DNA of 64,000 nucleotides from Cephalotus follicularis (taxonomy: Eukaryota; Streptophyta; Magnoliopsida; Oxalidales; Cephalotaceae): contig BDDD01005219.1 in NCBI GenBank assembly GCA_001972305.1, positions 95,096-159,095 of the forward strand, in the 5' to 3' direction. Each line of letters opens with the position of its first letter. The stretch's first letter is position 1. The position numbers were made by a program, and so were the translations under genes. Shown piece after piece: positions 48,096-58,310 of the stretch. A model generated the notes under the pieces. It worked only from the letters and a program-made list of their open reading frames with translations. It was not told the DNA's origin and ran no database searches.

Positions 48096-49340
48096 GGTCT
48101 AAGAAAAGCAAGACAGCTTAGCGCTGAAGAAGCAGTGGACCTACGACTGGGTGATGGATCAAGGATCATTACTAGAGTTGTAGGAATTTATGATATACAT
48201 TTGTCAAATGGTTTTGTAATAAATTTGAATCCATGTTATTTGGTTGAGAACTTAATACGGACATTGTGAGTGTTTCCTACCTTTATAAATTGGTCTTGGA
48301 ACTTAATTTTAATGCCTATGGTTGTTCTCTTTTGTCTAGTGACAAAAATGTCATATGTGAGGACCACATTGATATTGGGATTTATATTTTAAATACTGAT
48401 TACAAAACGACATTGTCAATCGAGCAAGGAATTAAAAGACAAAGAGAGAATAATGAAATTAATCAATCCTATACTTGGCACTGTAGATTGGGTCATCTTA
48501 GTAAGGCAAGGATGTCAAAGTTGGTTAAGGATGGTCTTTTGTACATCCAGGACTTAGAGTCCTTTCGAACTTGTGAATCTTGCCTGCTTGGAAAAATGAC
48601 CAAATCTCCCTTCTCCGGTCAAGGAGAGAGGGTGGTGGATTTACTGGGTTTAATCCACACCGACGTCTGTGGACCTATGTTGGTCAGTGCATGAGGAGGA
48701 TATCTTTACTTCATTACTTTTACAGATGATTTGTCACGGTATGGGTATGTGTTTCTGATGAGACACAAATCAGATTCCTTTGACAGGTTCAAGGAATTTA
48801 GAAATGAAGTAGAGAAGCAAATAGGTAAGCCCATTAAAACACTTTGATCAGATCAAGGGGGCGAGTACCTATCTGTTGAGTTCCAGGATTATCTTAGAGA
48901 TAATGGGATTCTCTCAAGTGGACCCCTCCAGGAACACCACAGCATAATTGTCTGTCCAAACGGAGGAATCGGACCTTGATGAATATGGTCCGGTCCATGA
49001 TGTCTTTTACATACCTCCCTTCCTCATTTTGGGGTTATGCACTGGAAATAGCTGCATATGTCATTAAACGGATTCCTTCGAAATCCGTTCCCTCCACTCC
49101 ATACGAGGTATGGACAGGGAGGAAACCCGGCCTAAAACATTTGAGAGTTTGGTGCTGTCCAGTTACGTTAGAAGGTTGGAACCTAGTAGGCTGGAGGCAC
49201 CATCACATCAGTGCTGGTTTGTGGGGTATCCCAAAGAAACAATGGGATATTATTTCTACTATCCCAGTGAACAAAAGTTTTTTGTTTCGCATACACAGTT
49301 TTCCTGGAGAATGAATACCTACTCGTAGGAAGCAGTGGGA
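48096..49340 (+). pseudogene. pol: H integrase, decayed
   Basis: Frame 48266-48694 encodes the zinc-binding domain (YTWHCRLGHLSKARMSKL, TCESCLLGKM) and the first catalytic Asp (IHTDVCGPM). After a TGA at 48692 the frame continues with YFITFTDDLSRYGYV. A second TGA precedes SDQGGEYLS, which holds the second Asp. A frameshift near 48930 leads to PPGTPQHN and KRRNRTLMNMVRSMM; the catalytic Glu position has become Lys. The frame 48976-49340 continues with the SFWGYALEIAAYVI and TPYEVWTGRKPGLKHLRVW motifs. Both TGA codons are one C to T step from CGA. Integrase is therefore non-functional. Confidence 0.82.
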
Positions 49341-50409
49341 GCAAAATGGAACTCGAGGAGTTGCCATCGGGAGAAACACCACATAATGGAAAGGAATTAG
49401 AGGCTAGTACCTCTAGAGACACAACTAGAATTAGATCCCAGTATGAGATTAGATCTCATATAGGCACTCCACAAAGGAGGAGATTAGGCAGGGTTTCAAC
49501 AGTGCCAGAGAGATATGGTTTTCTCATTGAAGGCACTGATGAACCCAACATCATCGAGGATGATGAGCCTACAAGCTATCAGCAAGAGTGCAAGGCACTA
49601 ATTCCGTTGCATGGTTAGATGCCACGAAATCGAAGATGGATTCCATGTGCGCCAACCGAGTTCTGAACTTGGTCGAAGCTCTCGAGGGCGTAGTGCCTAT
49701 TGGTTGTAAGTGGATCTTCAAGAAGAAGATTGGCACAGATGGAATGATTGAGACATACAAAGTGCGATTGGTGGCGAAACGGTATAGATAGCGACATGGG
49801 GTCGATTATACCCAAACTTTCTCACCAGTTGCGATGCTCAAATCTATTAGGATTTTTCTTCCTATGCCACTCATTATGATTATGAGATATGGGAAATGGA
49901 TATCGAGACTACGTTCTTAAATGGACATCTTGAAGAGGACATTTATATGTCGCAACCCGAGGGGTTTACATCCACAGAATCTTCTTACATGGTGTGAAAG
50001 CTTCAAAGGTCGATGTTCACTGTAAAAAACAATGTTTTGAAATTTATAGCCGCAAGTGCACGGATCATGCAGTAACGGGTCGAATGCAGGGAAACGTTAA
50101 ACTAGTTATAATTTATCCAACCTAGGCGAAGTATACCAAATTTGAAATAAACTATCAAAAACAACTCCTGATTATGCCAAATAAAATAAATAATCAAAAC
50201 AAGAAATTAAGAGTTCGATAATTAAAAACACTGAATTCGAAATACCAAGAAATAAAGCATGCAATTTTAAAACTAATCAAAACAACTAATAAAAGTGAAG
50301 AAAATATGTAATCAAGAAACGATTTTAGGGTATAGAAACTCACCGTAGATTGTATTGAACAATTCCATTTAATTGAACGATCATACCTTGATAAACAACG
50401 GCAGCTAGG

Positions 50410-50560
50410 TCGATACGGAGCGCGGTGGTGATGACAAGACGTATGAGTAGACATGCTAGGTCTATACGAAGTACGGCAACGGTGGAAAGACGTATGAGTA
50501 GACATGCTAGGTCTATACGAAGTGTGTTCGTTGCGACAAATCGTATGAGTAGACTCCGTT
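50410..50560. repeat. Short tandem repeat inside M
   Basis: About three imperfect copies of a ~60-bp unit, recognisable by CGTATGAGTAGAC (50439, 50490 and 50541) and GGTCGATACG or GGTCTATACG. It is absent from E. Confidence 0.7.
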
Positions 50561-50935
50561 GATTGAATTAAGCACCATTTATTCGCCAACTTTCAGCTTC
50601 ACCGACAAGATGTTTGTGGATTTTAATCAGACGGACAAAGTGTGTGTGAAGGCAGAAATATTGAAGAACAAATCAAATATTCAAGGATTTTTATTGATGG
50701 AATTGAAACAATAACAATCTAGGCTTTGTTCTTCCCCAAAACCTTGAAAAGTTTAGCTACTAAACATTGTGAAACAAAACTAAACTGATAAAAGAAATTA
50801 GGGTTTCTACCAGCCTCTCCATATTCTCTGGCCGGCCATGTATTGTTTTTATACTACAAAATTGATCAAAAACGGAAATAAATCAATCCTTGTTACAAAA
50901 TCTGGCAAAAAGTCTAACTTTCTATTTCTGCTGCA

Positions 50936-51243
50936 AAAGAAGACGTCGATCCATAACAAAAGACGTCGATGTCTTTTGCTAAAAATTACATTTTGCTGAG
51001 ATGCGCGTGAAAGACATCGATCCCTATGATAAAAGGCGTCGATGCATTTTGGTCCAAAAGTTACAGGTCGATTTCGCACACAGCCGTCGATCCCTTTGAT
51101 GAAAGACGTCGATCCCTTTCTCATAGCTCTTGAAGGTAAGTTGCAATTCCCAGAAAAGACGTCGATCCTTAGCCAAAGACGTCGACGCGTTTACTGTAAA
51201 CCCAGAAAAGACGTCAATCCGTATCAACGACGTCAATGCTTTT
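50936..51243. repeat. GACGTCGAT palindrome array in M, absent from E
   Basis: Cores at 50945, 50965, 51016, 51038, 51086, 51108, 51161, 51181, 51213 and 51232, forming five pairs with internal spacings of 20, 22, 22, 20 and 19 bp. In E the flanks TCTATTTCTGCTG and ATTTCTTCAATCTTTAC-like sequence are joined with no array between them. Confidence 0.87.
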
Positions 51244-51883
51244 TACTCTGTTTCTGCCCAATTTGTCAATTCTTCAATCTTTACACTTTCAAGCTCTAAT
51301 TGGCACAACTTTGGATAGTATTCTTGCACTTTGGTCATTTTACACTTGTACCTGAAAATCAATATAACACAACCATAGTAGTCCATTCCAAGCATAAAAA
51401 TATCACAAATAACTCATTAAAAATAACACATTTTTATGCTAAACAGTCGATTTATGGCCTAAAACAAGCATCTAGGAGATGGAACATACGTTTTCATGAG
51501 GCTATCGAGTCTTTTACTTTATTAAAAATGTAGACGAGCCTTGTGTCTACCGGAAACAGGAAAACTCAGGAATCACTTTCTTGGTGCTATACGTGGATGA
51601 CAATCTGATAATTGGGAATGATGTAGGGATGTTGCAATCCATGAAAGTATGGCGAGCAAAGAACTTCTCCATGAAGGATTTAGGAGAAGCCTCATACATA
51701 CTTGGTATAAAGATCTGTAGAGACAGATCTAGTAGGTTTCTTGGGCTTTCCCAAAGCCAGTACATCAGCAAAGTGCTGAAACGATTCAGTACGGAGAATT
51801 CAAAATAGGGCTTATTGCCAATAGGCCGTGGAATTCAACTTTCCAAGAAGATGTCCCCGCAGACATCTTAGGAAAGTACAATC

Positions 51884-52560
51884 ATGAGTTGGATGCCCTA
51901 TACTTCGGCTGTGGGATCGAACATGTATGCCTTGCTGTGTACTAGGCCTGATGTCGAACATGCCTTGGGAATGGAATGTCGATTTCAGTCCAATCCCGGT
52001 TTGAAACACTGGCGAGTAGTCAAGGGGATCCTCAAGTACCTTAGGAGGACTCAAGATGCCTTCTTGATCTACGGTGGAGATAGTGAGTTGAAATTGGGGG
52101 GATATACTGACTCCAGTTTCAATAGTGATCTGGATAATCACAAATCAGTGTCGGGATATGTCTATATCCTGAACGGCGATGCTGTGAGTTGCAGAAGCTC
52201 AAAACAAGAAACTACGACAAACTCAACTACATAAGAAGAGTTTATAGTAGCCTCAGGTGCTGCAAAGGAAGGTGTTTGGATGCGTAAGTTCATAGCTGAA
52301 CTTGCAGTGATTCCAACCATTAGTCGTCCTGTAGTCCTCTACTGTGACAATAATGAGGTTGTTGCACAAGCCAAGGAGCCCAAGTCATACAAACGGTCCA
52401 AGCATATCCAGCACCGTTATCACTTGATCTGAGAGATCATTTACAGAGTAAACGCTGTATTAGAGAGGGTTGCCTCAGAGGCAAATTGAGCACACCCACT
52501 TACTAAAGCTCTTAGCAGTAATGTTTTTGAGCGTCATCGGAGTGTGATGGGTTTGAACTA
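51884..52560 (+). pseudogene. pol: H RNase H and C-terminus
   Basis: The frame has the RT end (PYTSAVGSNMYALLCTRPDV) and RNase H motifs: GYTDSSFNSDLDNHKSVSGY, where the usual Asp after S is Ser, SSKQETT, EEFIVASGAAKEGVWMRKF and VLYCDNNEVV. It continues past stops at 52232-52234, 52430 and 52487 (KRSKHIQHRYHL, THPLTKAL-like). The natural end is the HRSVMGLNY region before the polypurine tract. These domains degrade the RNA strand during reverse transcription. Confidence 0.82.
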
Positions 52561-52583
52561 TAGGGCTTCCTGGCTTGAAGGCC

Positions 52584-52593
52584 AAGTGGGAGA
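52584..52593 (+). other. Polypurine tract of H
   Basis: AAGTGGGAGA directly precedes the TTGTTAGAG start of the 3' LTR, as in most plant copia elements. Confidence 0.75.
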
Positions 52594-52594
52594 T

Positions 52595-52807
52595 TGTTAG
52601 AGAGTGCGTGACCCGTCAAGCCACTAGCTGGTTAGATGTACTTGTACTCTGCTCATATTATATACAGTCTTGTTCTATTCATGTTACATTGTGCAAATTG
52701 TATTTATTATTGGCATAATTGTATATGTTTTATCACATAATCGAAGCATGACACTGCTTACATATATGGTGCCCTATCACATCAAAGGATTGGTGTCGAG
52801 CCAAGGG
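52595..52807 (+). mobile_element. 3' LTR of H, first 213 bp
   Basis: Starts TGTTAGAGAGTGCGTGACCC after the polypurine tract. It is cut at 52807 by the F LTR; the remainder is not visible in the window. It is alignable with the start of N (41900-42120). Confidence 0.8.
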
Positions 52808-55585
52808 TGTAATGCCCCAGAATTTCATAAATAATTATCATGAAATTGGTGAGTGTATGGTCGTAATAAAGCCGATAGAGGCCCGGAGCAATAAAAGGCA
52901 TTGCGCATTGAATCCGTAATTATGAGGCCCAAAATGGCTAATAAAGCCTATTTTTAATGAGCGCTTGTAAGGCCCATCATTCGCATTATTATTACGATTA
53001 TTTTAGTGGCGGCTGGAGTAATTAATATCGTAATTCGTGGAAATATCAGGACCCAGGCCTTGATATTGTAAAATGCCAAGAAGAAAAAGGGGGAAACAAA
53101 TTAAAGAAAGAAAATAAAGAGACACGGGCGCATGATGCGCACGTGCAAAGAGAGGAGACGGAGAAAGAGGCAAGAGAGAGCGGGAGAGCACGCGGGAGAA
53201 AGAAAGAGAGAGGGCATCGGAGACGACGCTGGAGCCAGCAACCGGACCAGGAGAGGACGTCGAGCAACCCAGACCCTCAATCTGTCAGTAAGCTCTTCCC
53301 TTTTCTACTCTTTTCTCTTCCTTTCCTTCTTTGCTCCCCGTCATTGTGTGCCTCTGCCGTCTGTTTTCCAATGCCATTAGCATCATAGATGGAGAACGGT
53401 CTTCATCTAGGAGGCCAGCTCTGCCCGTTTTGACCATCATTGTGGTGTTTCTTAGTCAGAATCAGCCAAAATTAGTTGACGGGGTCAACTCAGTGATTTG
53501 ACTCACTGGCACCTGAGATCGTGCATTTGGCACCGAGTCTCGACGAGTCTTGGACAATAGTGGGTGGAACTGATGCTTGTGTGGCATTTTTTGGTGGTGG
53601 CCGAAGTGGTGTAAGTCGGCCGAGTTGATTCAGTGAGTTGCAACTCGCTGCCATTGGTGACACGACGTTCGACGCCAATTCACGGTGAGTCTTGAGCGGT
53701 TTTGAGTAGATCGCTCAATGTGGAATCTGTTTATGGGTGTAGCATAAGCTGGGTTAGTTGGCCGGAATCTGGCCGGTGCTCCGGTGATGGCAATGTTGAT
53801 TTATGTGCGTTGATCATAATGGAAATGTATTGTATGTGCAGTGAGCGTGTTGGTAATTTTGTTCGACAGTGAAGGGAAGTGATAATTGACAGTTTGTAGC
53901 AACTTGTAAATGTTCGGCAGTTGAACCTACAACTCAACTGTATTGTTGCTATTGTTAACAGGTTGGGTGTATGACATGTTTATGAACATATAGCATGCAT
54001 ATTGTGTTTGATAAATGCTATGCATGTATGTTTTGTACTGAATCGCATGTATTGTTGTGTTAGTTTTACTGCTGGATGTGGCTTCGATGAAGGAACCATG
54101 TTTTGGTTTCATACACGTCAACGCCATTCGTAAGCGTCGATGCCCAAACCAGCAGACATGCACAACAGTTAGTTTACAATGCATATGGAGACTTCGTTTT
54201 TAATTAATGGACACATGTCAAGCTAGGGAGTGAGGACTTAAGATATTTTGAGGTTGCAATGGACAAGTGTCAGGTAGAGAATTGAGCACATGGGCAACTA
54301 GGGAGGCAAACTCACATGGGTGATGTCATTTAGGGGCAAGGTGGCATGGTAACTCATTATGCATGACTACTCTCCAAGTCTCTCTCTTTCCTATACATAT
54401 GTGCCTGGTTTCGGCCGAGAAGGGGTTAGTTTCTGCTGAGTTTTGGCTCTGATGAATCATGGGAGAGAAGGAGATTAAAACAAGGTAAGGATTCTTACTC
54501 ATTTCTAAAGCATGAAATGTCCTGTTTTGTTCTGATAATTTACAGCAGCTTCTTTTATACATAAGGATTCTGCTCTTTTCCTAAAGTGTCAAATATTCTG
54601 TTTTATTCTGATATTTTGCAGCAGGTTGTAAAACTGTTATGTTTTGTATGTTTCAAAATTCTGTCAACTTGTTGACGAAAAAGTATGTTGTTTTATGAAT
54701 GCTTTGAGCTGATCACTCAAAATATTAAGAAATGTTTTATGAAATGATTTTATGAGATGGAAAAAGGTAATGAACTGAGATGAACAACTCTTGGATTGCG
54801 ATCCAAGGAGGATTAATCCAAGAAGGATTAAGGTTATGGAGTGAGATGCTCACGGACATGCATGTGATGTAAGGATAGTAATCGGGGAGTGCACAATGCC
54901 CCGGTGAAGAATGGTTCAATTGGGTTCTTTATGTTTTATAACCACTCAGTTATGTATGAAATGTTCTGATTCATGAGATATGATCAGAAAAAGGAAAGGA
55001 ATGTGAAATGTTCTGATTCATGAGATATGATCAGAAAAAAAAGGAATGTGAAATGTTCTGGTTTTAAAAAATATACCAGATAATGATTTTACTGATGTTT
55101 TCAAGTATGGCTGTGATATATGCCAGAAGAATATATGATTTAGAAAACGTTTTTGATTGTTTTCAAGTATGGCGGTGTTATACACTGAAAAATGTATGAT
55201 TTTGGAAATGTTGTAATTTTATGAAAACTATCAAAAACGATGGATTTCGATAACGTTTTATGGCTATGATTCTTACTGGGATATTTCAGCTCACTCCTTT
55301 CATTGTCTTATTTTCAAATAAATTTTCCAGGAAACGGTTGAACGTGAAAGTGCGAGCTTTAGAGGAAGTTCGCAAAAGAAGTGTTGGAAAGGAAGTATGT
55401 TATGCAATAATGTTTTGTACAACTGCTTTTAGGTAATGAGTTAAGGTTTTTCGTGGTGTAAGGTATTATGACAGACGATGTATAGATGTTAGTGTATGGA
55501 AATGAATGATATAGTTTATGATGTTTTCAAGTAAGATGATGATGTCAAAAGTTATAGAACATACTTGAGAGTGTGAGAAGTTAAT
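52808..55585 (+). mobile_element. F LTR, truncated at its 3' end by J
   Basis: Starts TGTAATGCCCCAG after AAGGG (52803-52807). It carries the ACGGGCGCAT and GA-rich segments shared with 40438-41281. Farther on it has the TTGGATTGCGATCCAAGG and GGGGAGTGCACAATGCCCCG blocks shared with G. By alignment to G roughly 200 bp of the 3' end are missing where J begins. No primer binding site or coding frame follows, so full element or solo LTR cannot be decided. Palindrome content is low: one GTCAAC/GTCGAT pair at 54114-54146. Confidence 0.75.
54114..54146. repeat. Single GTCGA palindrome pair in F LTR
   Basis: ACGTCAACG (core 54117) and GCGTCGATG (core 54136), 19 bp apart, the same pair unit seen in G, D and M. 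Confidence 0.65.
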
Positions 55586-58310
55586 TGTAATACCCTACTC
55601 GTTCGTAAATATATTTTACGGATTTTATGTGTGTTGTCGGGCTTATAAATGTGTTTAATTTTAAAAGTCCAGTTGCCCTTTGTTTTGGGCTTATTTGATT
55701 TGGGCTAACTGATACCAGTCCAATTTTGGATACGTAATGTTATGTTGGGTTTGGATTTATTTTATCAAAATTTTATTTGATTAAAACAATTTATCTTTAT
55801 TTTTTTAAAAATCCTCTTTAATCCATTTTAACTTATTTATTTTATTTATTTTCTTATTTCCTTTTATTTTTCTTTTCCTTTTTCCTTTTCTTTCTTTTTC
55901 TTCTTTCTTTCCTATTCCTTCTTCCTCCTTCCACCCGAATTCTCCCACCTCTCATTACTATCACACGTTTTCTATATCTTCCTTCCATTCTTGTTTCCCA
56001 CAAATCCTCCTTTCTTCCTTTTCTAGCCGATTTTTGTCCCCTTTTCTCTTTGAAGAATGACATTGCCATTTATATGTTACCTCCTCTTCTTTGTTATGTC
56101 ACTGCCGATTCTGCCTTGTTATTGTGTGATCATCTGCTGTGTAATTCGTTCTTCAAAATTCGAAGAGGTAATCTCGATCCTTAGTTGTTTCTTTTGAGTT
56201 GAATTCATTGAGTTTGCTAAGCTTCTCTTTGTTTTGGTTTCCCTTGGTTCCTTTGGTCTCTGTTTTGTCACAGCAGATTGTGTGTATGTGTTAGTGTTCC
56301 TCCTGCTATTTTTCTGTGTCCTTAACATCACTACAGGTCAGTTAATTCGTCCCTTTTGTAATAGTTTTGTTGCAATGTTGTGAAAATTGAGTTATATGCT
56401 CTTTATGTCCTTTGAGTCTTGATTTCTGCTTAAACATGTTGTCATTGTGTTAATATGATTGTCAACATGTTTTGTACTCATAGATGTGTCATAAACTTGT
56501 TTTACAACATCTGTAATCGATTAGAAACAGAATCTGGACATATACATCCATTGTCTTCTTGCTTCCTTTTGTAAGTTAGATCACTGTCCAATTGTTTATA
56601 TGTCCTTTCTGTGTTTTTATGTCACCTACAAGTCATATATGATCATATGTTTAGGTCCATATGTCTCTAGTTTAATGTAGAAACCATTTGAACCGTTTTC
56701 AGTGGTGAATTTGTCGATATCCAACTGTTCTATCGCCCAAAACAGTCGGCTGTCTCTGTGGACAGTCGGCTGGAATGGTTGAGTAGCCGACTGCCACATG
56801 AATGCAGTCGACTGCTTTAGGTTGTGTAGTCGACTGGAGGGATGAACACAGTCAACTGTCTGCACTTTTAATTGAGTAGTTGACTGGACCTTTTGAATAG
56901 TCGACTGTCTTGCTTCCCCAGTCGGCTGGAGCCCTGTTTTAGTCGACTGTTTTGCCCTGGAATGTACTGTTTTCAACTGTTTTGATTCGTTTGATCCCCG
57001 AATCGATCCGAATCTTTTCCAAACACTGTCAAGAGTCTGTTTAATGCTTCTAATGTGTTTTAGACTCTTATACGTATGTTTCTGAATGCCTTTTAGATTG
57101 TTGTGCTTCAAGTGGATTCCATTTAAATTGTTTATTCGTAAGTACTTTGTGAGTGCGTAAGGTACGGATTTTCTGTTCCTTGGCTATCTGATATTCGAAC
57201 TGAAAACTGTTTTGCTAAACATCTTCGTTTATGAAATCAACGATGTTTTATGACTTTGACATGTTTTGAATTTAAAGTTGGTTTATGATTCCGACTTTAT
57301 TCATACGATATGAAATGATACGTTATGTTATGATACGATATGTTATGATACCATTGTAAGGGGTTTCCGAATATGTTGAGTGAAAACATATGTTATGTGA
57401 TTTTGAATTGATTTTGATAAATCAATATTTTTAAAATAAATACTGAGTATTGTACCCACCTATGGGGCGTATCCATAGGCACGTCGTAGGCCTGGCACGG
57501 GGACGTGACACTTCCGTAGCGGTGTGATTAGACTACGACATCTCTGAGTGTATGAACAAATCCCATGAGGTGGATTTGTGGATCTGCTATGTATGATAGA
57601 GGCGTATGAATCGATTCTAGTTTATGAGATCTTAGGTGAATTTAGATATATGGTCCGAGGTGTGATCGGATATGTGTATGTGAGAATTGACTTGTGTAGT
57701 GCCGTACACTTCAATTCTAGTGGGCATGTGGAATTAGTGCCTCCCTTGCCAAAATTTATGTTATGTGATATGTATATGGCTCAGTATGTTTTACGAACTG
57801 TGTTTTATGCACTATGATGTTTTATGTTTTAAAATGTTCCGTATTATTTCGAAAGATATGCAATTGTTATATGATTAAACTGTTTTAACTATTAAGATTT
57901 TCTGTGACGTTATTATTGATTTATTAATGTTTTTGAATTACCGTTTACTGTTTTATTTCCCTTATCCGTACTGAGGTTTGCTCATCCGCGTTTTTGTTTC
58001 CATGCGGCAGGTTTTCAGGAGCAGCGGGGGAAAGTATGATTGAGTGATGACCACTATATGTGTTGGATCCTTAGGAGAGTGATCCTTATTTTAAGCTTAG
58101 TGGTCAGAAACATGGATTATTATGTTTTATGTTTTTAAATTGGAACTGAATTATGTTTTAAGTTTTTCGCAACTACTTCATATGCTAAATGGTTAAGTTT
58201 TAATGTTTTGATAAGACTGCCACGTTTTGGCTGTTATTGGCTAATAAAGCAAACTTATGATTCGTTAAAAAAAATGTTTATGTTCAGATAAGTTAATGTT
58301 ATGCTATGAT
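55586..58310 (+). mobile_element. J LTR, diverged relative of the C LTR
   Basis: Starts TGTAATACCCTACTCG after TTAAT. It follows the C LTR in order: pyrimidine-rich zone (55850-55950), palindrome array, GGTACGGATT...TTGGCTATCTGAT, CCTATGGGG with GTCGTAGGCCTGGCACGG (57478), AATCCCATGAGGTGGATTTGTG, and GGTTTGCTCATC with CATGCGGCAGGTTT (57975). It is 1.2 kb shorter. The end is lost near 58310, where B-like sequence begins, so the right boundary is approximate. Its array has CAGTCGACTG units, unlike the GCGTCGACGC units of C. Confidence 0.75.
56743..56949. repeat. Array of CAGTCGACTG palindromes, J LTR
   Basis: Ten units start at 56743, 56763, 56784, 56805, 56827, 56849, 56877, 56898, 56919 and 56940. 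Spacings are 20, 21, 21, 22, 22, 28, 21, 21 and 21 bp. Units vary between CAGTCGGCTG, TAGCCGACTG, CAGTCGACTG, TAGTCGACTG and TAGTTGACTG. Confidence 0.9.

Larger units (their letters stand above)
50014..51445 (-). mobile_element. Insertion M: long relative of E inside H RT
   Basis: A 1,432 bp insertion from TGTTCACTGTAAAA to TATGCTAAACA, flanked by a perfect GTCGA duplication (50009-50013 and 51446-51450). Ends and scattered internal blocks match E (16317-16855): the GCCGCAAGTGCACGGATCAT block, AACCTTGA, TTGATCAAAAACGGAA and CTTGTACCTGAAAATCAAT. It has two blocks E lacks: about 50157-50728, which includes three tandem copies of a ~60-bp AGACGTATGAGTAGACATGC-type repeat, and the 50936-51243 palindrome array. 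Likely a solo LTR or small non-autonomous LTR element. Confidence 0.85.
49346..51808 (+). pseudogene. pol: H reverse transcriptase, interrupted by M
   Basis: A linker frame (49346-49618) is followed by RT from 49588: VEALEGVVPIGCKWIFKKK and ETYKVRLVAKRYR, a TAG, then RHGVDYTQTFSPVAML, with a frameshift before MDIETTFLNGHLEEDIYMS and QPEGF. At KLQRS the M insertion (50014-51445) splits the sequence; it resumes with IYGLKQASRRWN. Frame 51581-51808 carries the catalytic VLYVDDNLIIGND with both Asp residues intact, then KDLGEASYILGIKICRD and LSQSQYISKVLKRF. Many stops and shifts make this an old copy. Confidence 0.85.

Noticed and set aside
53400..54900. Possible host gene or promoter in the long non-coding stretch
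   Set aside because: The stretch aligns in blocks with the LTR G and with 40438-41281, so it is LTR sequence. No conserved coding frame is present.
56743..56949. CRISPR-like regular repeats
   Set aside because: Units are 10-bp palindromes with ~11-bp spacers inside plant LTRs. Repeat and spacer lengths, context and lack of cas genes exclude CRISPR.
56626..57111. A 161-codon minus frame rich in SRL and QST motifs; similar frames at 6058-6387, 12617-12898, 7187-7594, 13699-14154 and 58721-58984
   Set aside because: The repeated motifs are just the reading of CAGTCGACTG units about 21 bp (seven codons) apart. The other parts of these frames share nothing.
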